From Pseudomonadota bacterium (GTDB lineage Bacteria; Myxococcota_A; Polyangia; GCA-2747355), in NCBI GenBank assembly GCA_016702545.1, contig JADJDT010000020.1, forward strand, positions 1-64,000: a stretch of DNA of 64,000 nt, in the 5' to 3' direction. The notes under the pieces were generated by a model. That model saw only the letters and a list, made by a program, of their open reading frames with translations, made no database searches and was not told the DNA's origin. The translations under genes were made by a program, and so were the position numbers. Positions 9,839-20,329 of the stretch are shown piece after piece; positions within the stretch are counted from its first letter, which is position 1, and every line of letters starts with the position of its first letter.

Positions 9839-11570
9839 GTGTTCCCGATCCAACGCCTCCTGCCCCTGCTCGTCCTCGCAGGGTGCAGCGCGAGCGCCCA
9901 CCACGCCGGGCGCGACGGCGCCGCTCGCGACGGTAGCGCCGATGCGCGGGTGCGCGACGCCGCGCCGCGTGATCGCTCCACCGGGGACAGCCTCCACCCC
10001 GACGGCAGCGGCGACGGTCGCGCGCCGGACGCGGCCGCCGGGCGCCCCCGCCACGCTTGCCGACTACTGGCACGGCCGCGCCTCCTGGGAGCTCCTGCGC
10101 AGCTACGAACCCAAGGCCGGTAACCACATCAGCATCGTCGGAGAGGTCTGGTACCTGTTCTCGCGCACCGTCCACCCCGGCGAAATCTGCAACGGGACGG
10201 AGCGCCTGGGCACCGAGGTGCGAGCTTCGTACGACCACGGGGTCAGCTGGAGCGCCCCGGTCGAGATTCTGGTGCCGCGCGACGGCACCCCCTGGGCGTG
10301 TGCCGCCACGGACGGCGACGCGATCTTCGACGCGGCCACCGGCACCTGGCACTACCTGTTTCAGTGCCTGGCGAAGTCGGGTCCATGGCAGGGCTGCCAT
10401 GCTCAGCTTCGCGCGGCCGATCCCACCAGCGGTGAGTTCGTGGCGGTGCTCGCCAGCCCCGTCATCCCCGCAGGCGGCTTGGCGCCGCATCTGTGACCAG
10501 CCGGGCGACGACTGCGTCAGCATCCCCGGCGCTCCGGGCCTGGTCCACGACGAGGGCACTTTCAACATCTTCCTGCACGAGGGCGGGTACTATTACGTCT
10601 CCTTTCACGGTTACGACGGCGCGCGCGGCTACCGCGGCATCGCGCGCACCCGCGACTTCGCCTGCTGGGACGCGGGCGACCCCTCGCTGGGGGTGCCCGC
10701 CGATGCGGTGCTCGACGCGCGCGACCAAGAGGGCTGGCGTGAGGACTGGCTGCCGGGCGGGCCGATCGCTTCGGTGCCGGCTCAATCGTCCGCGAAGGGC
10801 AGTACTTCTATCTCATCAGCGAGGGCGCCGACCTGAACCTCGCCTGTTTGCCGGGCCAGAACTGGGACTGGGGCCTCTTCCGCTCGCGCTCCCTCACCTC
10901 GACGCGCTGGGAGTCTCTGCCCGCAGGGAATCCGTTCATCTACTCGAGCCGCGAGCGCGAACAGAACGGCCAATCGATGCCGTGCAACCCGGCCTATGCG
11001 CGGCTCCTGCGCGAGCCCGCCACGGGCGAGATGCTGCTCCACTACACGCGGACGAGCATGGATGGGGACCACTCCCGCACCTTCCTTTACCACCTGGTGC
11101 CGCGTCACAACCTACTGATCAACGGCGACCTCTGGATGTGCACCAGTGAGGCCTGGTGGCGCTTTCCGATCGGCAACACGAACCTTGTCGTGTATCGCCT
11201 GCCGCGCCAGTCGGCCGACGATGGCTGCTTCTTGGCCACCAACTGCGGGGCCCCGAGCTGCACGCCCGGCCAGAGCGTCTACCAGGACGTGCCCCTTGCC
11301 GGCGTCAGAGCCCGTCGCCTGGCCTTCGGCGGCGTTCTTGCCAGCGAGGGCGGTCCCGCCACCGTGACGGTGGCCCTGTTCCAGCTCTCGGCCGAGGGCG
11401 CTGTCCTGACGAACAGTGCGCTAGCTGTGTCGCTGGGTGGGTCGACCTACCAGCCGGCGCGCCAGGAGGTCGTGCTCCTCCCGAACGCGGCGACCCTGCG
11501 CTTCCAGCTCTATCTGCAGGACCCCGCGACCCTGCACGCGGATCGGATGTTCATCGAGGTCTTGGACTGA
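9839..11570 (+). CDS. Lipoprotein with propeller-like, glycosidase-like domain, frameshifted
   Basis: GTG 9839 sits 5 bases after GAGAGGAG. It encodes a lipoprotein signal, VFPIQRLLPLLVLAGC, then a linker of ARDGSADARVRDAAPRD type. After a frame change near 10035 the domain starts LADYWHGRASWELLRSYEPK. It contains blades that look like the repeats of five-bladed or sialidase-like glycosidases (VRASYDHGVSWSAPVEI, GTFNIFLHEGGYYYVSF, LFRSRSLTSTRWESLPAG). Further frame changes lie near 10480 and 10780. The C-terminal part, 11270-11570, is a beta-sandwich (YQDVPLAGVRARRLAFGG to FIEVLD*). Total length is about 575 residues. The resemblance to carbohydrate-active propellers comes from fold features only; no catalytic triad is claimed. 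Confidence 0.5.
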
Positions 11571-11721
11571 GTCTTGGACTGGGCCGCCGGGGCTGACCCG
11601 CCTGGTTGCCGCGGACCACGGTTTGGCGAGAAAGGCCCCTGCGGAGTGATGGGGTGACCGCATTGTGCCCGGCCCGAGTTCGTTCGGGGTGGGGTAGCCC
11701 GAGCTGGAAGGGAGCCGGCCC

Positions 11722-14004
11722 ATGATCCGAGGAGAAATGGTGGTGCTACTGGCCGTGGCGGTTGGAGGTTGCCGCGCCGCCGCCACGAGCCGTCCGCCGA
11801 TGCGCGGCACGACGATGCCGCCGCCCGCGATGGCTTGCTGGCAGGTGACGCTCGCGCGCGGGACGCCGGCCTCGACAGGGCCGTTGCCGCGGCGCCCAAC
11901 GTGGTCACCGTGAGCGGCGGCGACTTCTACCTCGCGGGCGCGCGCTGGTTTCCCTTTGGCATCAACTACTGGCCCACGCATTTCTCCCACGAGGTCGAGC
12001 CGGCAGGGCACGGGACGTGGTTCGACGACCCGAGCTACGGGGCGAACGTAGGCGTGATAGAGCGCGACCTCGCGGCGCTGAAGGCGCTCGGCTTCAACGC
12101 AGTCTGGATCAGCGCGATCTACGACCGCGCTTCGCCCGCCAGCCGGTCCAACTTCCAGGACTTCCTGGCACGACTGGCGCGGCACGACCTGAAGGCCGGC
12201 CTGAGTCTCCCGCCCTGCGGCCCCTTTGTTGCCGATCATCGGGAGCACTGTCGCGCGTTGCTCGCCGACCTGCGGACCACCGGCGCCACGACTTCGCCGA
12301 CCGTCTTCCTACGATCTGGCCTGGGAGGTTACCGCGGGAACTCAGGACCAGCGGGTCTGGCTGCGCCGCGGCTTCAGCGAGTGGCTGCGTCAGCGCTACG
12401 GCACGCTCGCGCAGGCGGAGCGCGTGCTGGGGCGCGTGCTCCCACGCAGCCCCTGTGGCGATCAGCGCGACGCGCTGGTCCTGTCGCACACAATTCCCAG
12501 TCGGATGGTCGCTGGTGCCAGCTACCTCGTCCAAATCACGGTGCGCAACAGCGGCACCTTGCCCTGGTCCGCGGGGGAGCGCTACGGATTGGGGGCCACG
12601 GGCGACGACGACCCTTTCGGCCGCCCGCGGCAACCGCTCGCCGCCGGAGAGGTCGTCGATCCGGGGCAGACCAAGAGCTTCAGCTTCTCGCTCTCGGCTG
12701 GCAGCACGCCGGGCACCTTCGTCAGCGGCTGGCGCCTGCTGCAGGAGGGTGTGGCGTGGTTCGGCGAGGTCATCGAGCAGAGGGTGGAGGTCATCGCTGC
12801 GGGATCGGCGGTCCAGGTCACCACGACGCTCGGCGACGATGTGGCCTGCGGCGTGCGCGACGAGGAGCTCTGTGCCGCGCGCGCCGAGGTCGACCGGCCG
12901 ACGGTGAGGCTTGTCGCGGCCTACCGCCGCTTCATCGACGACTACGCCAATCGCGAGCTGGCCGCAGTGCTGCGCGAGCTGCGGCGAGTCGACCCGATCC
13001 ACCTGGCGACTCGTCTGCTCCGCGCTGCCGCTCGATCTGCGCTACGCGACCGCTGCCCCTCGACTTCGTCGCCGCAGAGTCGTGGAGTGCCGTTCCCGGG
13101 GACGTGGCGAGCTTCGGCTTCGCGCCGAACTACGCCGGCGGTGCCCGCCCACGATCGATCTCGAGTTCGGGCCGAGTGTGCAAGGCGGCTGGCGACGGCA
13201 CTCCTGCGGGACCACCGACCCGCTGCTGCTCGAGCAGCAGCGGGACTACTACCGGGACACCTTCACGATGGTCGAGCGCTCCGGCCTGCGGGGCAGCTTC
13301 GGCTGGTTCTTCAAGGGACGCCGGCCGGTCGAGCGATCGGATTTCGGCATCGTCGAGGACAACGCGACCCTCGACCCGCGGCCGGTGGGCGCCACGATTG
13401 CGGCCGCTGCACCGCGAATGAAGGCGCTGGGGAGCCGCACGGTCGACGCCTGGATCAGCGTCGACCGCGATGCCTTTCCAGCCGACTGGGAGCTGTACGC
13501 GACCGGGCGCGCCGACTACCAGCGGGCCCTGGACGCCGGCCAAACGCCCGGCGTACGGACGCCGTGCAGCGGGACCGATTCATCGGCGCTGATCAGCGAC
13601 GACGGCGTGGCACCCAAGTGCCTCAACGGCTTCTTCGAGCAGCTCGAGCTGCAAGACGCGGCCGGCGACTTCGTGCCGCTCTACGCGGGGGCCCGCATCG
13701 GGGTGCGCCGCGGCCAGCCGATCTGGGCGCGAGCGACGGCGCGCAACAGCGCAGAGGGGCTCTGGCGCGGACCTGCCGCAAGCGGTGCCAAGGGCACGGT
13801 GCGGCTTGGTGGCAACGAGAACCTGGGGCTGGGGTTTCGCATCGAGCTCGGAGGCGACGTGCCCTGGCTGGGGCGGGCGCAGGTCGCGGCGACTCGCATC
13901 TCCGATGGGATCGTCGAGGCCACGCCCTGACCTTCCAGCTCGTGGCCGAGCACGTCACCTGGTTCGGCGAGCGCATCGACGTGACGCTCGTCCCGGTCTT
14001 CTAG
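11722..14004 (+). CDS. Lipoprotein glycoside-hydrolase-like protein with two NBR1-type Ig domains, frameshifted
   Basis: ATG 11722 has GGAG 7 bases upstream and encodes MIRGEMVVLLAVAVGGC, a lipobox. After a frame change near 11870 the catalytic-like part opens FYLAGARWFPFGINYWPTHF, then VIERDLAALKALGFNAVWIS. This is the start of a TIM-barrel glycosidase of GH5/GH42 style. An inserted domain at about 12490-12810 (VQITVRNSGTLPWSAGERY...GTFVSGWRLLQEGVAWFGE) matches the NBR1-type Ig-like fold. The barrel then resumes (FGFAPNYAGG, SGLRGSFGWFFKGRRPVE). A second NBR1-like copy at 13690-14004 ends HVTWFGERIDVTLVPVF*. Frame changes lie near 12310, 13020, 13140 and 13930. At about 760 residues it is plausibly a surface enzyme acting on polysaccharide. 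The catalytic acids were not identified. Confidence 0.5.
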
Positions 14005-14321
14005 GCCCAAACAAGGCGTCCGCGCTCGTTTTGGGCAACTCAGGGGCTTTCGCAAAGCCCCTCGTCGCGGGAGTGAATCCCCGCGACTTCACCATAACGC
14101 TCGCCTGTCGGCTCGTCTAGACCGTAAACAAACGGCTCGCGCAAGAACGCGCTTGTTTACGGTCTAGGTCTCGGTGGCTCTCAACGCTTCGGTCGCGCTA
14201 ACACTATTGTGTCGGGTTTCGGACCGAGCCTGGCGAAGGGCTCGGAATCACGAGCGACAAAGCCTGTGATTTCGAGAACGATCCCAGGCGACGGGAGGAA
14301 CCCGATACAGTAGTGCTAAGC
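14005..14321. repeat. Cluster of consecutive stem-loops between convergent-free genes
   Basis: Within 317 bases several strong inverted repeats follow one another. AGGGGCTTT/AAAGCCCCT at 14042-14062 is a 9-bp stem with a 3-base loop. GTCGCGGG/CCCGCGAC spans 14064-14087. CTAGACCGTAAACAA/TTGTTTACGGTCTAG at 14117-14167 is a perfect 15-bp stem. An imperfect long pair, ACACTATTGTGTCGGGTT and AACCCGATACAGTAGTGC, at about 14200-14316, encloses CCGAGCC/GGCTCGG (14224-14245) and AATCAC/GTGATT (14246-14271). A first hairpin, GCCCAAA/TTTGGGC, follows the upstream stop codon directly. No ORF is credible here. It could be a miniature mobile element, a REP-like cluster or a structured RNA. Confidence 0.6.
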
Positions 14322-14357
14322 TACGCACCCGCGGCCGGGTGGCCGCCAGGTGCTGGT

Positions 14358-15753
14358 ATGTCTCTGCTTCCGCTCTCGTCCCTGCGCTGCATTGCCTGTG
14401 GTCAGCTCGAGCCCGTCACGACCTCGCGCTTTCGCTGCGGCGCCTGCGGTGATCTGCTGCGGGTCGAGCACGATCTGCCGCGCCTGGCGCAGCGCTTCCC
14501 CGACCTGAAGCAGCGCTTCGCGGCGCGCCTGCAGGAGCTGCGCGAACCCTATGTCTCGGGCGTTTGGCGCTACCACGAGCTGATCCTGCCGGACCTGCCC
14601 GCTGCCGAGATCGTGACCCTCGGCGAGGGCCACACCGGGCTCTATCGGCGCCGCGCGATCGATCGCTTCGTCGGGGTCGAGACCACCTACCTCAAGCACG
14701 AGGGCGAGAACCCGACGCTGAGCTTCAAGGACCGCGGCATGACGGCCGGTGTCTCCTGGGCCAAGCACGTGGGCGCGCGTCGCGTCGCCTGCGCCTCGAC
14801 CGGCGACACCTCGGCCGCGATGGCCTGCTACGCGGCGGCCGCCGAGCTGCCGGCGCTGGTGCTGTTACCCGAGAACAAGGTCTCGATCGAGCAGCTCGCG
14901 CAGCCGATCGTCTACGGCGCGCGCGTGCTGGCGCTGCAGACCGATTTCGACGGCTGCATGGCCGTGGTCAAGCAGCTCACCGACGACGGCGAGATCTACC
15001 TGCTCAACTCGATGAACCCCTTTCGCATCGAGGGCCAGAAGGCGATTGGCATCGAGACGCTGCACCAGCTCGACTGGCAGGTGCCCGATTGGTTCGTCAT
15101 CCCGGTCGGCAACGCCGGCAATATCTCGGCCCTGGGCAAGGGCCTGCTCGAGCTACACGAGCTCGGGCTGATCCCGCGGCTGCCGCGGCTGGCCGGCATC
15201 CAGGTGCGCGCGGCCAACCCGCTCTACACCGCCTTCCGCGAGGGCTTTCGCCAGCGCCACCGCATGACCGCCCAGCCGACCATCGCCTCGGCGATCCGCA
15301 TCGGTGACCCGGTCTCCTTCGACAAGGCGACGGCCGTGATCAAGCGCCTGGACGGTGTGGTCAGCGAGGTCAGCGACGAGGAGGCGATGGAGGCCAAGGC
15401 CGCCGCCGACGCGGCGGGCGTCAACATCTGCCCCAACTCGGGGGTTGCCCTCGCGGGCGCGCGCCGGCTGCGGCAGGAGGGGGTGATCGAGGCCGGCGCC
15501 AGCGTGGCCATTATTGCCACCGCCCACGGCGGGAAATTTGCCTCGACCACGCTACCCTATCATACCGACGCGGCCGGGCCGGCGCCTACCGCAACCCGCC
15601 CGCGTCACGGCCCCGACGGTCGAGGCCGTCCGCGCCGCGCTGCGAGGGGCCGGGCCGTCAGCACGCCGATCAGGTTGGCGCGGACCGAAGCGAGGGGGCG
15701 CGTGGCACCACCAGCACAGGACAAGGCGGCGGGCGAATGGCTCCAACGGCTGA
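14358..15753 (+). CDS. thrC: Threonine synthase
   Basis: Converts O-phosphohomoserine to threonine with PLP, in the cytoplasm. Start chosen at ATG 14358, giving MSLLPLSSLRCIACG. An N-terminal Cys4 zinc-ribbon-like segment (CIACG...CGACG), common in bacterial ThrC, is followed by the conserved lid (PAAEIVTLGEGHTGLYR). The PLP lysine lies in ENPTLSFKDRGMT (about residue 125). Other family blocks are CASTGDTSAAMACYAA, IPVGNAGNISALGKG and CPNSGVALAGA. The protein is normal up to IIATAHGGKFASTTLPYH at about 15560. One or two frame changes near 15590 then move the typical last helix (TAPTVEAVRAALRG, 15607-15648) into the frame that stops at 15753. Uncorrected, the first frame stays open to 16013. 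It provides threonine to ilvA, which lies 42 kb away in this window. Confidence 0.88.
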
Positions 15754-17037
15754 GCGCTCTCCTCCGGCGGCATTCGAGCGGGGAGCACCTTCGAGCTCCG
15801 GCACCGCAGTTCCGGTGGCCATCGAGAGCGCGCTCGGGGGAGGACGGCAAGGTCAAGTTCCTCAGGGTCGGAGCTGCCCGTGGCGGTCAAGCGCCTGATG
15901 CCAACAGTGGGGGGGCGACGCGCTTCACCCTAACGCTGGATCCGGACCCCGACGGCTTTCTCATGACCAGCGGCCTGGGCCGGTTCCTGGCCGCGCCCGG
16001 CTCGACAAGCTGATGGCCACGCTGACCCTGGCCGACGCTCAAGGTGGCCGCCCTCGGCTTCCTGCGCTGACGATCGAGAAGCTCGAGCTTGACTTGGCGC
16101 CCCGGAGAACTGGCGGCAGGTCGATGACGTAAGCCGCTCGGGGCACGAGCCGGGTCGAGCACACCATCAAGAGTTGGCTGACACGATGGCCAAGCGGGTC
16201 AGCAACTCAATCAGCGCCACCGGGTCTCGACGGCCATTGTCGGCCGGTATGCGGATGATGAAGTGGTCCGCGTCGCTGAGACCGCCAACCAGGCGCTCCA
16301 GGGTGTCAGCGCGGGATCGACGACGCAGGTGCTCAACGACCTCTTGACCGCCCTGGGCCTGGGGAAGTCGGTGCTCGAGCCGACCACGGCCTGTGCGGCG
16401 GCGGACTGGCTGAGTGGCTTCCGGGAGTTCCGCTGCACGGTCTGGTTGGCACAGCCGCTGAGCGGGACCGTGCCGGGCGACAGCACGGGTGCCTCCATCG
16501 AACTCGTCGCGCCGCTTGCGATCGATGTGGTTGTCGCCACGACGCCGGCCGAAAAGTGGCGTCGGTTCTCTCGGCGGTCGGCGTCACCAAAGCGCCGGAC
16601 GCGCGCCCGCGCGGACCTGCGCCAGGCTTCAACCGCGGAAGGGCTCTACTTGCCGTGCGGACCGCCGGGACCGTGCGTCGCGCGGCTGGTCTTCAAGCAT
16701 CCGCTCACGAAGATCGGCCGCGGCCGCTTCACCGGAGGTCGACCTGCGGCTCGTGGGCGGTGCGCCGGGCTGCTGGGGACGGTCGAAGGCATCCTTCTCG
16801 AGCACCCCCGGCGAGCACCGACGCCCGGAGCGCGGCCTCGGGGAGCCCGCAAGCCGGGGAGATCCTCGCCCGGCTCAACCAGGACGTGCCCCAGGTCGCG
16901 GCGGTCATCGAGCCCCTGCTCGAGCAGGCGGCCCAGGCAGCCCCCCGCAGGCCCAGGAGTGGATCGCGACCGCGCGGGGTGCGCTCTCCAACGACGGCAC
17001 CTGCTCGCCGCGTACGGTGGTCGCCCTGGCGCGCTAG
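15700..17037 (+). CDS. Unknown protein, heavily frameshifted
   Basis: Coding character is clear but broken across all three frames. A possible GTG start near 15700 gives VAPPAQDKAAGEWLQRLSAL. Other readable blocks are FTLTLDPDPDGFLMTSGLGR (about 15925), LDKLMATLTLADAQGG, LNQRHRVSTAIVGRYADDEV (about 16205) and ANQALQGVSAGSTTQVLNDL. ELVAPLAIDVVVATT lies near 16510. The end, GEILARLNQDVPQVAAVIEP and QEWIATARGALSNDGTCSPR, stops at 17037. No family is recognised. At least five frame changes are needed to join the blocks. It lies between thrC and argC on the same strand, 78 bases before argC. It could be a real gene spoiled by sequence errors, or a decayed one. Confidence 0.35.
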
Positions 17038-17115
17038 GCGAGCGCCGCCCAGCCTGCGCTTGACGACGCGGCGAGCGCTGCGCCACATTGGCGCCTTTCT
17101 GCGAGGGAGGCGCCG

Positions 17116-18147
17116 ATGGGCCTGCGCGTCGCCATTTTGGGAGCTTCGGGCTACGCGGGTGGGGAGGTGGTGCGGCTGATCGACGGCCATCCGTCGTTCA
17201 CGGTCGCCTACCTCGGCGCGCACTCGCAGGCGGGCCGACCGCTCGGGGCGGCGCATCCTCAGCTCAGCGGCGGCGAGCGCCTGCTGGCCTCGAACGACCC
17301 CGAGGCCGTGCCCGCCGTCGACGTGGCCTTCCTGGCGCTACCCCACGGCGCCTCGGCGTTGACCGGTGCGGCCTTGGCGCGCCGCGGCATCAAGGTCGTC
17401 GACATCGGCAGCGACTTCCGCATGGACACGGCCGCGCGCTATCAGGAGGCCTACGGCACGCCGCACCCGCTGCCCGACGAGCTGCCGGCCTGGGTCTATG
17501 GCCTGCCGGAGCTGTTCCGCGCGCGCCTCGTCGGCGCCGAGCGCGTCGCCGCGCCCGGCTGCTACCCGACCAGCGCGCTCTTGGCGCTGGCGCCGCTGCT
17601 GCGGCAGGGGCTGATCGCCGAGCAGGGCATCGTCATCAACGCGCTCTCGGGCGTCTCGGGCGCGGGGCGCACGCTACGCGAGGATCTGCTCTTCGGGGCG
17701 GTCGCCGAGAGCGTCCGCGCCTACGGCGTGACCACCCACCGCCATCGGCCGGAGATCGAGATGGGCCTCGAGCTGGCCTGCGGCCGGCCGCTGCGCCTGC
17801 TCTTCACGCCGCACCTGATGCCGATGCAGCGTGGGATGCTCTCGACCTGCAGCGCGCCGCTGGCGCGCGAGGCCACGCGCGCCGACCTGCTGGGCGCGCT
17901 GCGCGAGGCCTACGCCGGGTCGCCCTTCGTCAGCGTGATCGACGAGCCGCCGCAGACCCGCTGGGTCGTCGGCTCGAATCGCGCCGTGCTGACGGCCTAC
18001 GTCGACGCGCGGACCCAGAGCGCGGTCGTGCTGAGCGTGATCGACAACCTGCTCAAGGGCGCGGCCGGGCAGGCCGTGCAGTGCGCCAACCTGATGTGCG
18101 GGCTCGATGAGACGGAGGGCCTGCCGTGGAACGGGATCATGCCATGA
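17116..18147 (+). CDS. argC: N-acetyl-gamma-glutamyl-phosphate reductase
   Basis: Third step of arginine biosynthesis: NADPH-dependent reduction of N-acetylglutamyl phosphate to the semialdehyde. The 343-residue protein has the usual length. The dinucleotide-binding loop is GASGYAGGEV (residues 9-18), and the catalytic cysteine is Cys149 in APGCYPTSAL. SGVSGAGR and TTHRHRPEIEM are further family blocks. GAGGGAGGCGCCG precedes the ATG. The gene is intact and is the first of four overlapping genes, argC-argJ-argB-argD. Its TGA overlaps the ATG of argJ (ATGA). No ARG box or attenuator was recognised upstream, although the first 78 bases are intergenic. Confidence 0.97.
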   Translation: MGLRVAILGASGYAGGEVVRLIDGHPSFTVAYLGAHSQAGRPLGAAHPQLSGGERLLASNDPEAVPAVDVAFLALPHGASALTGAALARRGIKVVDIGSDFRMDTAARYQEAYGTPHPLPDELPAWVYGLPELFRARLVGAERVAAPGCYPTSALLALAPLLRQGLIAEQGIVINALSGVSGAGRTLREDLLFGAVAESVRAYGVTTHRHRPEIEMGLELACGRPLRLLFTPHLMPMQRGMLSTCSAPLAREATRADLLGALREAYAGSPFVSVIDEPPQTRWVVGSNRAVLTAYVDARTQSAVVLSVIDNLLKGAAGQAVQCANLMCGLDETEGLPWNGIMP

Positions 18148-19337
18148 AGAAGCCCTTCCCTGCCGACCCCGCGGCCGAAGGCGCGATCGTCGCGGCGCGC
18201 GGCTTTCGCGCCGTGGGCCTCGGCTGCGGCATCAAGGCCACGGGACGCGACCTGGCGCTGTTGGTCGCCGAGCGCGCCGTGCCCGCTGCGGCGGTCTTCA
18301 CCAGCTCGCTGGCCGCCGCGCCCCCGGTACAGCTCAGCCGCCGGCACCTGGCGCAGCCCTACGCCCGGGCGGTACTGGCGACCTCGGGCTGCGCCAACGC
18401 GGGCACGGGCGAGGCCGGCCTGCGCGCCGCCGAGCAGTCGGTGGCGGCGGTCGCCGAGCAGCTCGGCTGCGGCGTCGAAGAGGTGCTGGTCTGCTCGACG
18501 GGCCTGATTGGCCCGCGCCTGCCGGTGGAGAAGATCATCGCCGCACTGCCGCAGGCGGTCGCCGCGCTCGACGCGGGCCGTGAGGCCGGGAGCGCCGCCG
18601 CGCAGGCGATCTGCACCACCGACAGCCGCAGCAAGCAGGCGCTGCGGCGCGGGCGGGGCTTCGTCATCGGCGGGATGGCCAAGGGCGCCGGGATGATCTG
18701 CCCGGACATGGCGACGATGCTGGCCTTCATCACGACGGATGCGGCGGTGGCTCCGGCCGTGCTGGCCCGCAGCCTGCATGCGGCGGTCGCCGTGTCCTTC
18801 AACTCGCTCAATGTCGATGGCTGTCAGTCGACCAACGATACGGTGATGCTGCTGGCCTCGGGCGCCTCGGCGGTCGAGCCGACGGAGGCGGAGCTCACCG
18901 CCCTGCTGACGGAGGTCTGTCGCGACCTCGCCTTCCAGATCGCCGCCGACGCCGAGGGCACGACGCGGGTGGTGCGGCTGCGCCTGCGCGGTGCGACCGA
19001 CGACGCGGAGGCCCGGAGAATCGGAAAGCATGTCGCGACCTCGGACCTCGTGCGCGCGGCGCTCTGGGGCGGTGATCCGAACTGGGGTCGCATCCTGGCG
19101 GCGATCGGTACGGCGGGAGTGCCGCTCGACCTCGGGGCGGTCGCCATCGACTACGCGGGCGTCCCCACCTGTCGCGGCGGCGCGGCCGTGAACTTCGACG
19201 ACCCGGCGCTGGCCGCGCGGGTAGCCACGGGCGACTTCGCGATCGACATCACGCTCGGCGCCGGGCCCGGCTGCGCCGAGGTGCTGACCGCCGATCTGAC
19301 ACCCGACTACGTGCGGTTCAATGGGGAGCGCTCGTGA
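18144..19337 (+). CDS. argJ: Bifunctional glutamate N-acetyltransferase / ornithine acetyltransferase
   Basis: Makes N-acetylglutamate and recycles the acetyl group from N-acetylornithine, so the pathway is cyclic. Start chosen at ATG 18144, which overlaps the argC stop; an in-frame upstream start at 18126 would lie inside argC. The 397-residue protein carries the autocleavage block GMAKGAGMICPDMATMLAF, with the nucleophilic Thr191 of the ATML motif. NSLNVDGCQSTNDTVML and LWGGDPNWGRILAAIG are further signatures. The C-terminus ends TPDYVRFNGERS, where the penultimate residues of the family are normally YVRINADYRT-like; this is a small variation. It is translationally coupled to argB by a GTGA overlap. 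Confidence 0.97.
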   Translation: MKKPFPADPAAEGAIVAARGFRAVGLGCGIKATGRDLALLVAERAVPAAAVFTSSLAAAPPVQLSRRHLAQPYARAVLATSGCANAGTGEAGLRAAEQSVAAVAEQLGCGVEEVLVCSTGLIGPRLPVEKIIAALPQAVAALDAGREAGSAAAQAICTTDSRSKQALRRGRGFVIGGMAKGAGMICPDMATMLAFITTDAAVAPAVLARSLHAAVAVSFNSLNVDGCQSTNDTVMLLASGASAVEPTEAELTALLTEVCRDLAFQIAADAEGTTRVVRLRLRGATDDAEARRIGKHVATSDLVRAALWGGDPNWGRILAAIGTAGVPLDLGAVAIDYAGVPTCRGGAAVNFDDPALAARVATGDFAIDITLGAGPGCAEVLTADLTPDYVRFNGERS

Positions 19338-20329
19338 CCGACCGCGACGACACCGACCAGATCAAGACCGCGATCAAGTCCACGCCGACAGCCGCGGGCC
19401 ATGGCGCCGCGGGTCACGGCGCCGCGACCGCCGCGGCGGGGGCCGCGGGCGCGGGCGCGCCGAGTGCGGCGACGACGACGCTCAAGGCGCGGATCCTGAT
19501 GGAGGCCAAGCCCTACATCCAGGCCTATCGCGGCAAGATCGTGGTGATCAAGTACGGCGGCGCGGCGATGACCGACGAGTCGCTGCGCGAGAGCTTCGCC
19601 GGCGACGTCAGCCTGCTCAGCCTGGTCGGCATCAAGGCGGTGGTCGTCCACGGCGGCGGGCCCCAGATCACGCGGGCGATGCGCCAGGCCGGCGTCGAGC
19701 CGAAGTGGGTCGACGGCCTGCGCGTCACCGACGCCGAGTCCGTGCGCGTGGTGCAGACGACGCTGGTCGGCGAGATCAACCCCGACATCGTGCGCCTGCT
19801 CGGCGGGCACGGCACGATCGCCGCCGGGATCAACGGCATCGACGGCAACCTGCTGGTCGCGCGGCCCAAGGACGCGCGCCTCGGCTTCGTCGGCGAGGTC
19901 GACGAGGTCAACCCGGCGATCATCTACGGTCTGCTCGATCGCGGCATCGTCCCCGTGATCGCGCCGATCGGTCACGGTCGCGACGGCGCCGCCTACAACA
20001 TCAACGCCGACACGGCCGCTGGCGCGGTGGCCCAGGCGATCGCCGCCGAGAAGCTGGTCTACTTGACCGACGTCGAGGGTCTCTACCGCGACCTCGGTGA
20101 CCGCAGCAGCCTGCTGCCGCGCCTCAGCGCGGCCGGGGTGCGCGAGTTGATCGACTCCGGCTCGATCTCGGCGGGCATGGGGCCCAAGCTCCGTTCGTGC
20201 CTGGCTGCGCTGCAGGGGGGGGTCAAGCGGGCGCACATCCTCGATGGCCGGCAGGAGCACGCGCTGCTGCTCGAGATCTTCACGCCGGAGGGCGTCGGCA
20301 CGATGATCACCCAGGAGGACGAGCGATGA
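19334..20329 (+). CDS. argB: Acetylglutamate kinase
   Basis: Phosphorylates N-acetylglutamate, usually the feedback-controlled step in organisms with the ArgJ cycle. GTG 19334 overlaps the argJ stop. The 331 residues exceed the usual 290-300 because of an N-terminal Ala/Gly/His-rich extension (about residues 12-48). The kinase core starts with TTTLKARILMEAKPYIQAYR. Active-site blocks are VVIKYGGAAM (Lys73), VVVHGGGPQI, AGINGIDGNLL, NINADTAAGAVA and LTDVEGLYRD. The C-terminal region, SISAGMGPKLRSCLAALQGG and FTPEGVGTMI, matches arginine-sensitive members. The extension could lengthen the N-terminal helix that mediates hexamer formation in arginine-inhibited enzymes. It could also simply be linker if translation starts internally. 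Confidence 0.96.
   Translation: MTDRDDTDQIKTAIKSTPTAAGHGAAGHGAATAAAGAAGAGAPSAATTTLKARILMEAKPYIQAYRGKIVVIKYGGAAMTDESLRESFAGDVSLLSLVGIKAVVVHGGGPQITRAMRQAGVEPKWVDGLRVTDAESVRVVQTTLVGEINPDIVRLLGGHGTIAAGINGIDGNLLVARPKDARLGFVGEVDEVNPAIIYGLLDRGIVPVIAPIGHGRDGAAYNINADTAAGAVAQAIAAEKLVYLTDVEGLYRDLGDRSSLLPRLSAAGVRELIDSGSISAGMGPKLRSCLAALQGGVKRAHILDGRQEHALLLEIFTPEGVGTMITQEDER

Noticed and set aside
14005..14321. tRNA gene or tmRNA
   Set aside because: The hairpins do not form a cloverleaf and no anticodon or T-arm consensus was found.
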